From assembly GCA_964430565.1 (NCBI GenBank), contig CAYSFD010000051.1, forward strand, positions 186,001 to 250,000: a stretch of 64,000 nucleotides of DNA. The letters are read 5' to 3'. Under the pieces are notes generated by a model that made no database searches, was not told the DNA's origin, and saw only the letters and a list, made by a program, of their open reading frames with translations. Shown here one piece after another: positions 1 to 8,692 of the stretch. Each line of letters starts with the position of its first letter. Position 1 is the stretch's first letter. Position numbers and translations under genes: made by a program. Source of the DNA: VBDM01 sp964430565. GTDB taxonomy: Bacteria > Pseudomonadota > Gammaproteobacteria > Burkholderiales > SG8-39.

Positions 1-1132
1 GAAGGCGCGTGCCGGGTGTATACCTGCCTTGTTTATGGGGACTACGGTCCACCGTGTAGTCGATGAAATCCTGGCGAATGCCACAGTAGTTCAACAGCGT
101 GTTTCCTTTTCCAGGCGCGCCATAGCCCACGACCGTCTTGCCGGCGCGCTTGGCGCGGATGAGGAAATCCAGAATTGCACGTTTCGTTTCCTTGACCCGC
201 TCGGCAAAGGAGGAGTAGGTCTCAATGCGGTTTACACCGTCGTGCAGCTCGCGCTCCCGGAGCTTCGTTGCGCGCTCGCTCAAGGATTTGGCCTTGTCTT
301 CGGCGTGACGCGCATAGATACGCAGCGATCCCCCGTGAGTCGGCAGTTCCTCGACATCGAACAATGTGAGACCGTGAGCGGCGAACACCTTCTCCACGGA
401 ATAGAATGACAAATAGGAGAAATGCTCATGATAGATCGTGTCAAACTGGTTCTCTGCGATGAGGCGGAACAGGTGCGGGAATTCCATGGTGATGACGCCG
501 CCCATGCGAAGCAGCACCTTCATGCCGCCGACGAAGTCATTGATGTCCGGCACATGCGCGAGCACGTTGTTGCCGAGCAGCAGATCGGCGTGCCCGTGTT
601 CGGCGACGATATGCTTGGCTGTGGCGACGCCAAAGAACTTTGCTAATGTCGGAATTCCTTTCTCGACCGCTACTTTGGCGACGTTCGCGGCTGGCTCGAT
701 TCCGAGTACGGGAATCCCTTTCTGGACGAAATGCTGCAACAGGTAGCCGTCGTTGCTCGCGATCTCCATGATCTTTTTCGAACGATCGAGACCGAACCGC
801 GCGCTAACGGCATCCACATAACGCTTGGCATGCGCTACCCAGGAATCAGAGTACGAGGAAAAGTAGGCGTACTCGGTGAATATGTCAGTCGGCGAAACGT
901 ACTCCTCGAGCTGCACCAAGAAGCAGTCATGGCATAGCCAGACATGGAGCGGATAAAACGGCTCCATGTGATTGAGCTGATGCGGCTCGATATGCGTTTG
1001 GCACAACGGCGACATGCCCAGATCCACGAACGTGTGGCGCAACGCTGCGCCGCAGAAACGGCATGAAGCCCTACCGGCGACAGCAGAGTTCTCATAGCCA
1101 GCATCGTTCCTACCCTTTGTTGCAGTCCGCAT
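1..1132 (-). CDS. SAM-dependent C-methyltransferase (zinc-binding N-terminus), partial
   Basis: The gene runs off the left edge, so the last residues are missing; 377 codons are visible. I placed the ATG at 1132, since the frame has stop codons just upstream of it. Near the N-terminus are two Cys-x2-Cys pairs (CRFC and, about 40 residues later, CHDC), typical of the putative zinc-binding domain of TylCIII/NovU-like sugar C-methyltransferases. A class I methyltransferase core follows (IMEIASNDGYLL, LLGNNVLAHV), then the C-terminal domain with VGYGAPGKGNTLLNY and VDRSPHKQGRYTPG. Known members methylate NDP-deoxy-sugars. It lies in a polysaccharide locus next to a deacetylase on the same strand. 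The substrate is inferred only as a nucleotide sugar. Confidence 0.8.
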   Translation of the reverse strand, partial: MRTATKGRNDAGYENSAVAGRASCRFCGAALRHTFVDLGMSPLCQTHIEPHQLNHMEPFYPLHVWLCHDCFLVQLEEYVSPTDIFTEYAYFSSYSDSWVAHAKRYVDAVSARFGLDRSKKIMEIASNDGYLLQHFVQKGIPVLGIEPAANVAKVAVEKGIPTLAKFFGVATAKHIVAEHGHADLLLGNNVLAHVPDINDFVGGMKVLLRMGGVITMEFPHLFRLIAENQFDTIYHEHFSYLSFYSVEKVFAAHGLTLFDVEELPTHGGSLRIYARHAEDKAKSLSERATKLRERELHDGVNRIETYSSFAERVKETKRAILDFLIRAKRAGKTVVGYGAPGKGNTLLNYCGIRQDFIDYTVDRSPHKQGRYTPGTRL

Positions 1133-1332
1133 CTATTACCCTCGCAGAAAGGTCACCTTCCAGGGACGCTTGCACCGAAAATCTGGCCGCCGGTATCGGG
1201 ACTCGGCCTCGACTGCTTACGCAAGTCCTGTGCCAGCTGGTCATTCGAAAAAACCTAGTAGGCCGTCACCAACCGCGACGAGCAACTCATACCCCAAGAT
1301 CCCGAAAATGGCGTGCTCCGATTCGGGTTGAA

Positions 1333-2202
1333 TCAGCAGATCCTGCCTGTGCTGGAGAGCAGGCCGATCTGAACCAGGCCATCCCTCGCGGTACCGAACT
1401 GGAACTCGCCAAGTAAACGCCGCAACCGCTCCTCGCATTTTCCCAGGTTCGTGTAGTGACGAAACTGCGACAACCAACTCGCAGCAACGCGCGGCTGCGC
1501 CGGATCAATCTCCCATGGGTGCAAATAGAAGATGAATGGTCGCCGTTCGCGGCGGTTGATGGATGCCAATCCCCAACGCGTCAACCAATATGGCAATAGT
1601 CTGAAGTACCCGCCTCCTGCCACGGGCAGCCGGAATCCAAGAATGCTCGCCGTCGCCAATGGCCACTCGACGATGGATTTTCCGGTCGGAGTGGACATTC
1701 GGTGCGGAACCCGCTCGGCGTTCGGGATGCCATAGCGATCATGATGCACAGGAAAAATACTCGAGTCGTAGACGAATCCGAGTTCCGCCAGGATGTCGAG
1801 GGCCCAAAGAGACTCGCGCACTATTGAATAGCTCGCCGCGCGATATCCGAGTACCGCTGACCCGGTAATGTCTTCTAGCAGGTTCTTCGCGCGGAGCGTC
1901 TCCTCGAAGAACTCTTCCGGGGATTGCTCATACACGAGGCGGTGTGAGAAGCCATGGCAGGCGATTTCGTGGCCTCGCGAGGCAATGTCCCTGACCAGTT
2001 GCGGATGGCGCTCTGCTACCCATCCGAGGACGAAGAAGGTCGCTCGGACGTCGAACTGCTCGAACATGGCGAGCAATTTCTGAGTGTTGCCGACCACGCG
2101 AGACTCGAGCGAGGTCCAGCTATCGCGAGGTATGTTCGGCGCCAGCGCCGCAACGTGAAAGTAGTCCTCTACGTCAACGGTCAGCGCGTTGGGTACGCTC
2201 AT
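1333..2202 (-). CDS. Polysaccharide deacetylase, exosortase/PEP-CTERM-locus type
   Basis: A 289-residue NodB-fold carbohydrate esterase. It opens with the metal-binding Asp motif TVDVEDYFHV and continues with RATFFVLGWVAERHP and the HGFSH metal-binding histidines. The C-terminal part (FYLHPWEIDP, then a helical tail) is the extra domain seen in deacetylases encoded in exosortase-associated exopolysaccharide loci. It probably removes N-acetyl groups from the exported polysaccharide in the periplasm, although no clear signal peptide is visible. The gene is co-directional with the C-methyltransferase 200 bases downstream. No exosortase gene is in the window, so the link to that system rests on family resemblance. 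Confidence 0.85.
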   Translation of the reverse strand: MSVPNALTVDVEDYFHVAALAPNIPRDSWTSLESRVVGNTQKLLAMFEQFDVRATFFVLGWVAERHPQLVRDIASRGHEIACHGFSHRLVYEQSPEEFFEETLRAKNLLEDITGSAVLGYRAASYSIVRESLWALDILAELGFVYDSSIFPVHHDRYGIPNAERVPHRMSTPTGKSIVEWPLATASILGFRLPVAGGGYFRLLPYWLTRWGLASINRRERRPFIFYLHPWEIDPAQPRVAASWLSQFRHYTNLGKCEERLRRLLGEFQFGTARDGLVQIGLLSSTGRIC

Positions 2203-2423
2203 GGATGGTGACCTAACATGATTACCTGCGGGTCCTGCGTCGAAGACCTTCCTATTTTACCCCCCCAATGGTCGTGGCCTGGTCTTCGGCTGCGAACCGC
2301 AGCGGACCCGCGTTCAGGAGCTCTGCGGCTACGGCCGCAACGGTACCAAACGCGAGACCGGACCATTCGGCAATATCGAGGAGGGAATGCCGTCCGTCGC
2401 ATAGGCGTAGGGGCGGTGTCTGC

Positions 2424-2640
2424 GATGCTGGGGTGGCGAGTCAGACGCCGCATAACTGGGTGAAGGCCAAAGCACGCCGTTGCTAAAGGGGACGACAGCG
2501 AAGCCGGTGAATCCGGAACAGATGGACATTAGCCGATTGCGGGCGGAGCGTCCGCGCGTTAAGATGGAGCGCGACATCCTAAGAATAAGCGACGGCGTGC
2601 TTCGCGAAGGAGCACCAGAGTCCGCATCATGCCCATCAAC
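2424..2640 (+). pseudogene. IS3-family OrfA (transposase helper) remnant
   Basis: Two frames together give a broken OrfA. The first encodes a helix-turn-helix end (SQTPHNWVKA) and is then shifted. The second encodes the leucine-zipper part (VNPEQMDISRLRAE, then MERDILRISDGVLREGA), which matches the conserved end of IS3-family OrfA proteins. No start, no OrfB continuation and no terminal repeat is visible here. The fragment stops just before the methyltransferase gene that starts at 2658. The 220 bases between the deacetylase start (2202) and this remnant hold no gene that I can support. Confidence 0.65.
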
Positions 2641-2657
2641 CGTTCCATGTGCTCGCC

Positions 2658-3848
2658 ATGAACTGTCCTTTATGCAAAGAATCAACGTCAACCGAATTCT
2701 TCACGATCGCGGATGTGCCGATCACCTGCGCGTCGGTATTCGCTACCGCGAGCGAAGCCAAACACCTGCCCAGTGGTCGTATCGAATTGGCAAACTGTGC
2801 ACATTGCGGATTCGTCTTCAATCGTGTCTTCGATCCTCGACTTGGCGAGATTGGCGCCGAATACGAAAGCTCTCAGGCCGCGTCCGCCCATTTTGGCAGC
2901 TTCGCCAAGTCGCTCGCTCAAGATTGGGTAACACACCACCGATTGACCGGGAAAACCGTTCTCGAAGTCGGCTGCGGCAGCGGCGACTTCTTGCGCCGGC
3001 TCGTGGAATGCGGCGTCGGTAAAGCGATCGGCATCGACCCCTTGGCGGATGGCGCCGGCAACGCTCGCATGCCTGATATCGAGCTGATCGCTCGCTCGTT
3101 CGATGTCACCCAATTGGGCCTCGCCGCAGACGCTCTTGTGTGCAGGCACACGCTGGAACATATACAGGACGTACACGGGTTTCTGCTGCTTCTGCACCGT
3201 TGGGCAGCAGCCGATCCGCGGCGCGTTGTATTGTTCGAAATCCCCGACGCCGAACGAATATTCGCCGAGCGGGCGTTTTGGGACATCTACTACGAGCATT
3301 GCAACTATTTTACCGAGCAGACGCTAACAAACGCCTTCGTGCTTGCCGGATTCGAGGTGACTCGGGCCAGTCGTGTATACGACGGTCAGTATCTCATCGT
3401 AGAGGCGAGAGCACGTTCGCAAGCAGTTCCCGCGAGTGCATTGCTGACGCAAGCGAATCTGCTAACCAAGTATCGCGAGTTTTCCGGCGATGTACGCGTC
3501 GCTATCGATGCTTGTCAGCGCGCGCTCCGCCATCTGGGGCAGCAACAGCGGCCTCTTATCTTGTGGCAGGGTGCTGCGAAAACCGTCGGGTTCATGTCGG
3601 CCCTTCATGACCAAACGGTTATCGATGGCGCCATCGATCTAAGCCCGCATCGCCAAGGCAAGTATCTGCCGGGATCGGGACTCCCGGTATACGCACCGGA
3701 AGAACTACGCAGACTCGCGCCAAAGTTCGTCGTGCTGATGAATCCGGTATACCTCGACGAAGTGCGAGCGCGGATCGCCGCGCTCGGCTTGGCAATAACC
3801 GTCTATCCGGTCAATGCTCTCTTGAAACCGTCCTTTGTCGCAGGCTAA
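2658..3848 (+). CDS. SAM-dependent C-methyltransferase family protein
   Basis: A 396-residue protein of the same three-part family as the gene at the left edge. It has an N-terminal zinc-binding motif (MNCPLCKE and NCAHCGF, two Cys-x2-Cys pairs), a class I methyltransferase core (VLEVGCGSGDFLRRL, then LVCRHTLEHI) and a C-terminal domain with the LWQGAAKTVGF and DLSPHRQGKYLPG motifs. I chose ATG 2658 over the in-frame GTG at 2649 because the cysteine motif follows directly. Such enzymes methylate nucleotide-linked sugars or related metabolites. The gene abuts an IS3 remnant and converges with the TylF-like gene, so it looks like part of an acquired cassette. The exact substrate is unknown. Confidence 0.8.
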   Translation: MNCPLCKESTSTEFFTIADVPITCASVFATASEAKHLPSGRIELANCAHCGFVFNRVFDPRLGEIGAEYESSQAASAHFGSFAKSLAQDWVTHHRLTGKTVLEVGCGSGDFLRRLVECGVGKAIGIDPLADGAGNARMPDIELIARSFDVTQLGLAADALVCRHTLEHIQDVHGFLLLLHRWAAADPRRVVLFEIPDAERIFAERAFWDIYYEHCNYFTEQTLTNAFVLAGFEVTRASRVYDGQYLIVEARARSQAVPASALLTQANLLTKYREFSGDVRVAIDACQRALRHLGQQQRPLILWQGAAKTVGFMSALHDQTVIDGAIDLSPHRQGKYLPGSGLPVYAPEELRRLAPKFVVLMNPVYLDEVRARIAALGLAITVYPVNALLKPSFVAG

Positions 3849-3869
3849 GAGACCGGCTCCGACTCGCCG

Positions 3870-4658
3870 TCACTCTACGATCAGGTAAGAGGCAGTGGGG
3901 CTTAACGGCGAGCGACGTACGGCATAGCGGTCAAGTCCAAGCACTTCGCGCAATGCGATCGTTTCTCCCGGAAAGACCGGACAATTGAGTTCATCGAATC
4001 CGATCACGGTCCCCTTGGTGATGTGATTCCGCAGCAGCGCCAGACAGTTTCGTGTCGGCTCGTAGAGGTCGACATCGATGTACGCCAGCGAGACTATCGT
4101 CTCAGGGTGTCGCTCCAGGTAGCTAGCTAAAGTCGAACTGCAATCGCCCTTGACCAACTCGTGCTTGGTCATATGTGCTAACGGACTTTCCGACTCATGG
4201 TACTGCAACACGGATTCGAGATAGGACTCGTAACCGTCTGTTACCCCGTATGCGCCATCGCGGACGATCGGATCGGCCCCGTCCTGGGGTTGCGTACTTG
4301 AGAATCCTTCGAACGTATCGAAAGCAACGATCTTGCGGCTGTAATTGTACGGCTCGTAGATGCCGCGAAAATTCGCAAATAGGCTGACGTTTTGTCCCCA
4401 GCGCGTGCCGAACTCCATGACAACACCGTGCACGGGCAAAGCCAATCGATAGATCTCGTGCATAAATAGCATGCGTGACAGCGTCTGGCGATTGACGAAC
4501 AAACCCAAATTGGCAAGGAGTTCGCTCTGTGGCAAGGGATTCGAATTAAACAATTCCAAAAACCGATCGCGGCGTTCCCGCTCGGCGTTCGACGCACGCG
4601 AATTGGTCTGCAAGGGAGTTACTTTGATCATTCTGTTGGTTTCATTCGTGCTCGACAA
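3870..4658 (-). CDS. TylF/MycF-like O-methyltransferase family protein
   Basis: A 262-residue protein with the signature blocks of the macrocin-O-methyltransferase family: VMEFGTRWGQN for the SAM site, FDTFEGFSS, and AYIDVDLYEPT near the metal-binding acidic residues. The family O-methylates sugars, often in antibiotic or glycan pathways; some relatives are misannotated as carnitine CoA-transferases. The gene converges with the methyltransferase ending at 3848. Its start lies 12 bases from an inverted repeat that borders an IS3 remnant, so the element may have supplied or removed its promoter. The role in decorating the surface glycan is inferred from location. Confidence 0.65.
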   Translation of the reverse strand: MSSTNETNRMIKVTPLQTNSRASNAERERRDRFLELFNSNPLPQSELLANLGLFVNRQTLSRMLFMHEIYRLALPVHGVVMEFGTRWGQNVSLFANFRGIYEPYNYSRKIVAFDTFEGFSSTQPQDGADPIVRDGAYGVTDGYESYLESVLQYHESESPLAHMTKHELVKGDCSSTLASYLERHPETIVSLAYIDVDLYEPTRNCLALLRNHITKGTVIGFDELNCPVFPGETIALREVLGLDRYAVRRSPLSPTASYLIVE

Positions 4659-4670
4659 TCAAAGTCAATC

Positions 4671-5015
4671 TGACCTTGCCCCCGAAACACGTATCCTTTG
4701 CTGAGGGACTAAACTTTGGGCAAGGAGAGCGGAAATGTCGAGAGGCAAGGGCGACTGCTGGGACAACGCGCCGAGCGAAAGCGTGTGGGGATCGCTGAAG
4801 GTAGGCCGTCTGCACGGCTTGCGCTTCGCGATCCACCGTGCGGCGATAGACGAGGTGATCGACCGGATGAGCTTCTACAGTCATCACCGCAGGCCGCATT
4901 CGACGCTGGTCCATGTCAGCCCAACACATTTCGAGCAGCGCTGGGGCGCGGATCATGAAAAGCCCGGCGGTATAGGGGTCTCTGCGGTGGGATACGAAGA
5001 ATAGGGGCAAGGTCA
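4671..5015 (+). mobile_element. Internally deleted IS3-family element
   Basis: A 12-base inverted repeat, TGACCTTGCCCC at 4671-4682 and its exact complement at 5004-5015, borders this short stretch. Inside, an open frame starting at 4735 encodes the C-terminal end of an IS3 OrfB integrase: GDCWDNAPSESVWGSLK, then FYSHHRRPHSTL and VSPTHFEQRW, which includes the last catalytic glutamate region. The frame runs to a stop at 5002-5004. OrfA and most of OrfB are missing, so it cannot move on its own. No clear target duplication is visible. Confidence 0.75.
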
Positions 5016-5142
5016 GTACAGTATGATGAAGTCTGACGGGACCGTGCATAGGACGCTTCTTTTGCTTTCCCGAACCCGTATAATTTGAACTCCTTACCGC
5101 AGTTCACGACCAACGAAGCCCATTGTACACAAGGGAGGACCC

Positions 5143-6051
5143 ATGAGCCTCACGCCAATTTATGTGAACCGAAAGACTACTGACGACGATCGTCGTACAC
5201 GAATTTTCGATGGCGGTCTGTTTCTGTACTCGTCCCCTCCTGCGTCAACATCGATCGTGGAATGGGCGCGAGAACTGGCAATCGCAGCATTTCCAAAAGG
5301 CGTGGACATACGGCGAGCCCACGCGGCCATGGATGTCGGTAAATTTGTCGAGTACACCGGCCCCTTGAAATCCAAATTCACAAACGATGCACGCACCAAG
5401 AAGTTGTGTCAGGAACTCGTTGCCGGTATGGGGTGCGACCCGGAACTGACCTATTTCGATCTGCCTCGCCTGCGAGTTGCGCCGCCCGGGGATTACTTGA
5501 CCACCGGCGTCAGCTATGCGTATAAGCCGCATCGCGATACGTGGTACGCCCATCCTCGGCAATTGGTCAACTATTGGGTCCCGGTATTCGATGGTGAACC
5601 TTCGCACGTGATGTCGATGTTCATCGACTACTTTCGCCGACCGGTCGGCAATGTCTCGGCGAATTGGGACTATGACGAATGGGTCGCGAAAGCTCGATTC
5701 GCCGCTGCGCAGAATATCGGCAGCGAGAATCGAAAGCACCCGACCCCGACGCAATCTCTCGGCGATACGCCGGACGTGCGCATCGTGCAAAACGCCGGCG
5801 ATCTGATGGTATTTTCCACATGCCAGTTACACGCCACGGCGCCCAATCAGATGGAGACCATTCGTTATAGCTACGACTTGCGCACGTTGCATCTGGACGA
5901 CATCCGATCGGGTCGTGGACCGGACAATGTGGACGGCAAAGCCACCGGCACAACCCTCAAGGATTTTCTCCGTGTCAGCGATCTAAAGCCGCTCGATCCG
6001 GAAGAAGCAATCGGCCCATCGCCCAACGACACCCGAAAGCAATTTGCATAG
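5143..6051 (+). CDS. 2-oxoglutarate/Fe(II)-dependent dioxygenase-like protein
   Basis: A 302-residue protein with the pattern of a phytanoyl-CoA-hydroxylase-like dioxygenase. The proximal iron ligands are H130 and D132 (HRDTWYAHP). The distal His is H230 (FSTCQLHAT), with R241 as a likely 2-oxoglutarate anchor (IRYSYDLR). A GGGAGG ribosome site lies about 5 bases ahead of ATG 5143. It probably hydroxylates a small molecule or sugar-linked substrate. The next gene begins 3 bases after its stop, so the two are very likely co-transcribed and may work together. The substrate cannot be read from the sequence. Confidence 0.7.
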   Translation: MSLTPIYVNRKTTDDDRRTRIFDGGLFLYSSPPASTSIVEWARELAIAAFPKGVDIRRAHAAMDVGKFVEYTGPLKSKFTNDARTKKLCQELVAGMGCDPELTYFDLPRLRVAPPGDYLTTGVSYAYKPHRDTWYAHPRQLVNYWVPVFDGEPSHVMSMFIDYFRRPVGNVSANWDYDEWVAKARFAAAQNIGSENRKHPTPTQSLGDTPDVRIVQNAGDLMVFSTCQLHATAPNQMETIRYSYDLRTLHLDDIRSGRGPDNVDGKATGTTLKDFLRVSDLKPLDPEEAIGPSPNDTRKQFA

Positions 6052-6054
6052 ATC

Positions 6055-7104
6055 ATGCCGCGTAGTCGGTTGTCGCAATCGATGAGCCTGGGCCTGGGCG
6101 CCGGTGAATGGATTGTAGTCCGCTCGAAGCAAGAAATTCTCGCCACGCTCGATCGCGACGGCAGAATGGACGGATTGCCGTTTCAACCTGAGATGTTCGC
6201 TTTGTGCGGCAAGCGTTTAAGGGTGTACAAAGCAGCTCATAAGACCTGCGACTCCAGCGTTCATAAGACCGGCGGGCGCCGGATGTACGACACCGTCCAT
6301 CTAGACGGCGGTCGATGCGACGGAGCGCTTCACAACGGCTGTCAGGCGGATTGCGTATTCTTCTGGAAAGAAGCGTGGCTAAAGCGTGCCGACTCCGAAC
6401 GCGCACCCGTAGCCCCGGCATCAATAGCTAACTGCACAGAAATGGACGTTGTACGCGCCATGCATGCTCCTGGCAGCGACCCCAAGGACCCCACATGGGT
6501 TTGCCAGACCACCGCGATCTTCGAGGCCAGCGAAACTTTGCATTGGTGGGATGTTCGGCAATACGTGCAAGACGTCGCCAGCGGCAATCACAGTGCTTGG
6601 CACATGATCAAACTGCTCTTGCTGTCGGGGTACCGCAAAATCGTCGGCTTGGGCGTCGGCTACCGATTGCTTGTTGGCGCCTACAACAAATTCCAGAAAG
6701 TGCGCGGCGGCAACCCTTTCCCGGAAATCATCGGCCGCATACCGGACGGTTCGCCGACACCAGCCGAATCGCTTAACTTAAAAGCGGGCGAATGGGTCGA
6801 GGTCAAGTCCAAGGAGGAAATCGCCGCCACCATTACACCCTCGGGCTTTAACCGCGGCATGCGTTTCGACGTTGAAATGTTGAAATACACCGGCAAATGC
6901 TATCGCGTGCAGCAGTGCGTCGAGACGATTATTCACGAAAAAAACGGCAAATTGAGCCGCATGAAAACAGCTTGTATTCAGCTGGAAAACGTCTTCTGCC
7001 GGGCCGAATGCACCGAAAGGCGTCTAGGCTGCCCGCGTGCATCGAGCACGTATTGGCGCGAGATCTGGCTGAAGCGTGTCGATCCGCCGAAAGGTCCCCA
7101 ATAA
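6055..7104 (+). CDS. Uncharacterised Cys-rich protein with two copies of one domain
   Basis: I know no function for this 349-residue protein. It holds the same domain of about 90 residues twice. Copy 1 (about residues 17-112) opens GEWIVVRSKQEI and ends WKEAWLKR. Copy 2 (about 245-345) opens GEWVEVKSKEEI and ends WREIWLKR. Each has a PEM or VEM motif, a (C/T)GKR or TGKC turn and four or more cysteines, which suggests metal binding or disulphides. I recall similar single domains in rhizobial and cyanobacterial proteins of unknown role. The linker carries a conserved-looking stretch (WWDVRQYVQDVASGN). Its position 3 bases after the dioxygenase gene points to a shared pathway. Confidence 0.6.
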   Translation: MPRSRLSQSMSLGLGAGEWIVVRSKQEILATLDRDGRMDGLPFQPEMFALCGKRLRVYKAAHKTCDSSVHKTGGRRMYDTVHLDGGRCDGALHNGCQADCVFFWKEAWLKRADSERAPVAPASIANCTEMDVVRAMHAPGSDPKDPTWVCQTTAIFEASETLHWWDVRQYVQDVASGNHSAWHMIKLLLLSGYRKIVGLGVGYRLLVGAYNKFQKVRGGNPFPEIIGRIPDGSPTPAESLNLKAGEWVEVKSKEEIAATITPSGFNRGMRFDVEMLKYTGKCYRVQQCVETIIHEKNGKLSRMKTACIQLENVFCRAECTERRLGCPRASSTYWREIWLKRVDPPKGPQ

Positions 7105-7165
7105 TCGCGGGCTGGTCCGTTGTCCGTCAGCGCGTGCGCGCGCGAATCGCGAGCACAAAATCCAT

Positions 7166-7242
7166 GCCTCTCGCTTTTCACGCGCGCTCCTTCGGTCGGA
7201 GACCTTTTTGAACACATGAGTAGCGGCTCAAAGAACAACGCC
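7166..7242 (+). repeat. Truncated copy of the flippase leader
   Basis: This stretch matches 10078-10153 at roughly 65 of 77 positions by eye, including the start codon context AACACATGAGTAGCG. Here the ATG at 7216 opens only nine codons before a stop (7216-7245), while the second copy opens the full flippase gene. The two copies flank the pair of glycosyltransferase genes. Confidence 0.7.
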
Positions 7243-7261
7243 TGATTTCCGGAAGAAACCG

Positions 7262-8614
7262 TTGAAGTTCTTCATCGTTGCCTACTTCTTTCCTCCGCTG
7301 TCTCAAGTCGGGTATCGAAGGCCCTTGCGTTTCGCGGAATATTTGAGGAACCAAGGACACGATGTTACGGTATTCGGCGCTCATCCCAAGACTCCGGGGC
7401 TAGAAAATTATTCAGAAATCGATCCGGCTCTGAATGATCGAATACCTCCGGGCGTGCGCGTCAGACGCACCCCTTCCGTGCACGCTTTCAAGATCCTTCT
7501 CGCGTGGCGCGACCGCCTGCGAAAAAGAAAACCGATCCAAGCCCCTTTACCGTCCACGGCCTCCGCACCGCAGGCTTCCCCGCCCCAGGAGCCGTCGCGC
7601 CGCAGGCTGAAAAGATGGCTGTCACAGTGGGTGGATCGCGTCATGGACTGGTTCTTGGTGCCCGATCACTACACGGGCTGGATCCTGACGACCTTACCCC
7701 TCATCTTGCTGGAACGACTCAGGGGAAAGGTAGACGCCATCTTTGTCACCGCCCCCCCCTGGTCTGGCCTAATCACCGCCTCATTGGCGGGGCGCATTCT
7801 TGGAATTCCCGTGTACCTGGATTATCGCGATCCCTGGACCTTCAACCCCTATTGGAAGGCAAAGCATCATCGTGTCAGCCGGTTCCTGGAAAAATGGACC
7901 CTCCGGACGGGAAAGGCCACGATCGTGAATACGGCCTCCATGGAAAAAGAGTTCTTACGGCAGTACCCGCAATTACAAGACCGCATTTTCACGGTTTACA
8001 ACGGGTATGAGGAAGAAACCCGGTTGGAAATGGAACGGCTGCGGAAGGGACAAGCTTCCAATCAAGCCGAGTTCGTCGTATCGCATGTCGGGGTTCTCTA
8101 TCGGGATCGAATGCCGCAGGAGCTGGCGCGTACCTTGGCAGCCGTATCCGCCTCCTGGGAAGGACGGCGTCCCATCGTTTTCAAATTCGTGGGTCCCGTC
8201 ATGGAACCGGCCGATCTCCAGCGGGCGTTCGCGGAGGCCGGACAATCGCACGCGTTGCGATTCACCGGGGAAGTTGCTGTCCTGACGGCAAGACAAGAAG
8301 AGGCGAATGCCGACGTGCTCTTGCTCCTTTATCCCGGGAGCTTCCTGCAGGTACCGGCCAAGGTTTTTGAGTATGCCTTCGCAGGCAACCCCATCCTATG
8401 TGTTGCGGACGAAGGCTCGGAAACGGCGGATTTGGTGCGGCGACATCGCCTGGGAACGCTTTTCAATGGATCGGCACCTCCCGAGGCGATCCGGTCATAT
8501 TTGCAGGAGAAGGAACAATCTCCGCGAGAAATCATCCCGCCTTCGTCAAGTTTCATCGAGGAATTCGACGGAATCAAGCTTTCGAAAAGAATTTTTGAAA
8601 TCATGACCTCCTAA
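7262..8614 (+). CDS. Glycosyltransferase family 4
   Basis: A 450-residue GT-B glycosyltransferase. The N-terminus (FFIVAYFFPPLSQVGYRR) is the usual GT4 start with a Gly-containing donor loop. VVSHVGVLYRDR opens the second Rossmann fold, and VPAKVFEYAFAGNPIL is the conserved Glu motif of the donor site. The start is TTG at 7262, supported by a GGAAG site just upstream and by the fit of the MKFF start to the family. A proline-rich insert lies at about residues 95-115. It likely adds one sugar of the repeat unit on the cytoplasmic membrane face. It is carried on a cassette flanked by duplicated leader DNA. Confidence 0.85.
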   Translation: MKFFIVAYFFPPLSQVGYRRPLRFAEYLRNQGHDVTVFGAHPKTPGLENYSEIDPALNDRIPPGVRVRRTPSVHAFKILLAWRDRLRKRKPIQAPLPSTASAPQASPPQEPSRRRLKRWLSQWVDRVMDWFLVPDHYTGWILTTLPLILLERLRGKVDAIFVTAPPWSGLITASLAGRILGIPVYLDYRDPWTFNPYWKAKHHRVSRFLEKWTLRTGKATIVNTASMEKEFLRQYPQLQDRIFTVYNGYEEETRLEMERLRKGQASNQAEFVVSHVGVLYRDRMPQELARTLAAVSASWEGRRPIVFKFVGPVMEPADLQRAFAEAGQSHALRFTGEVAVLTARQEEANADVLLLLYPGSFLQVPAKVFEYAFAGNPILCVADEGSETADLVRRHRLGTLFNGSAPPEAIRSYLQEKEQSPREIIPPSSSFIEEFDGIKLSKRIFEIMTS

Positions 8615-8692
8615 AGGCAGCCCTTGTCTTGAAGCCCGCCGTCTTCCTCCAATGCCAGCCGCTTGGACGCTCACGCGTACTGCGTTGGGCAC

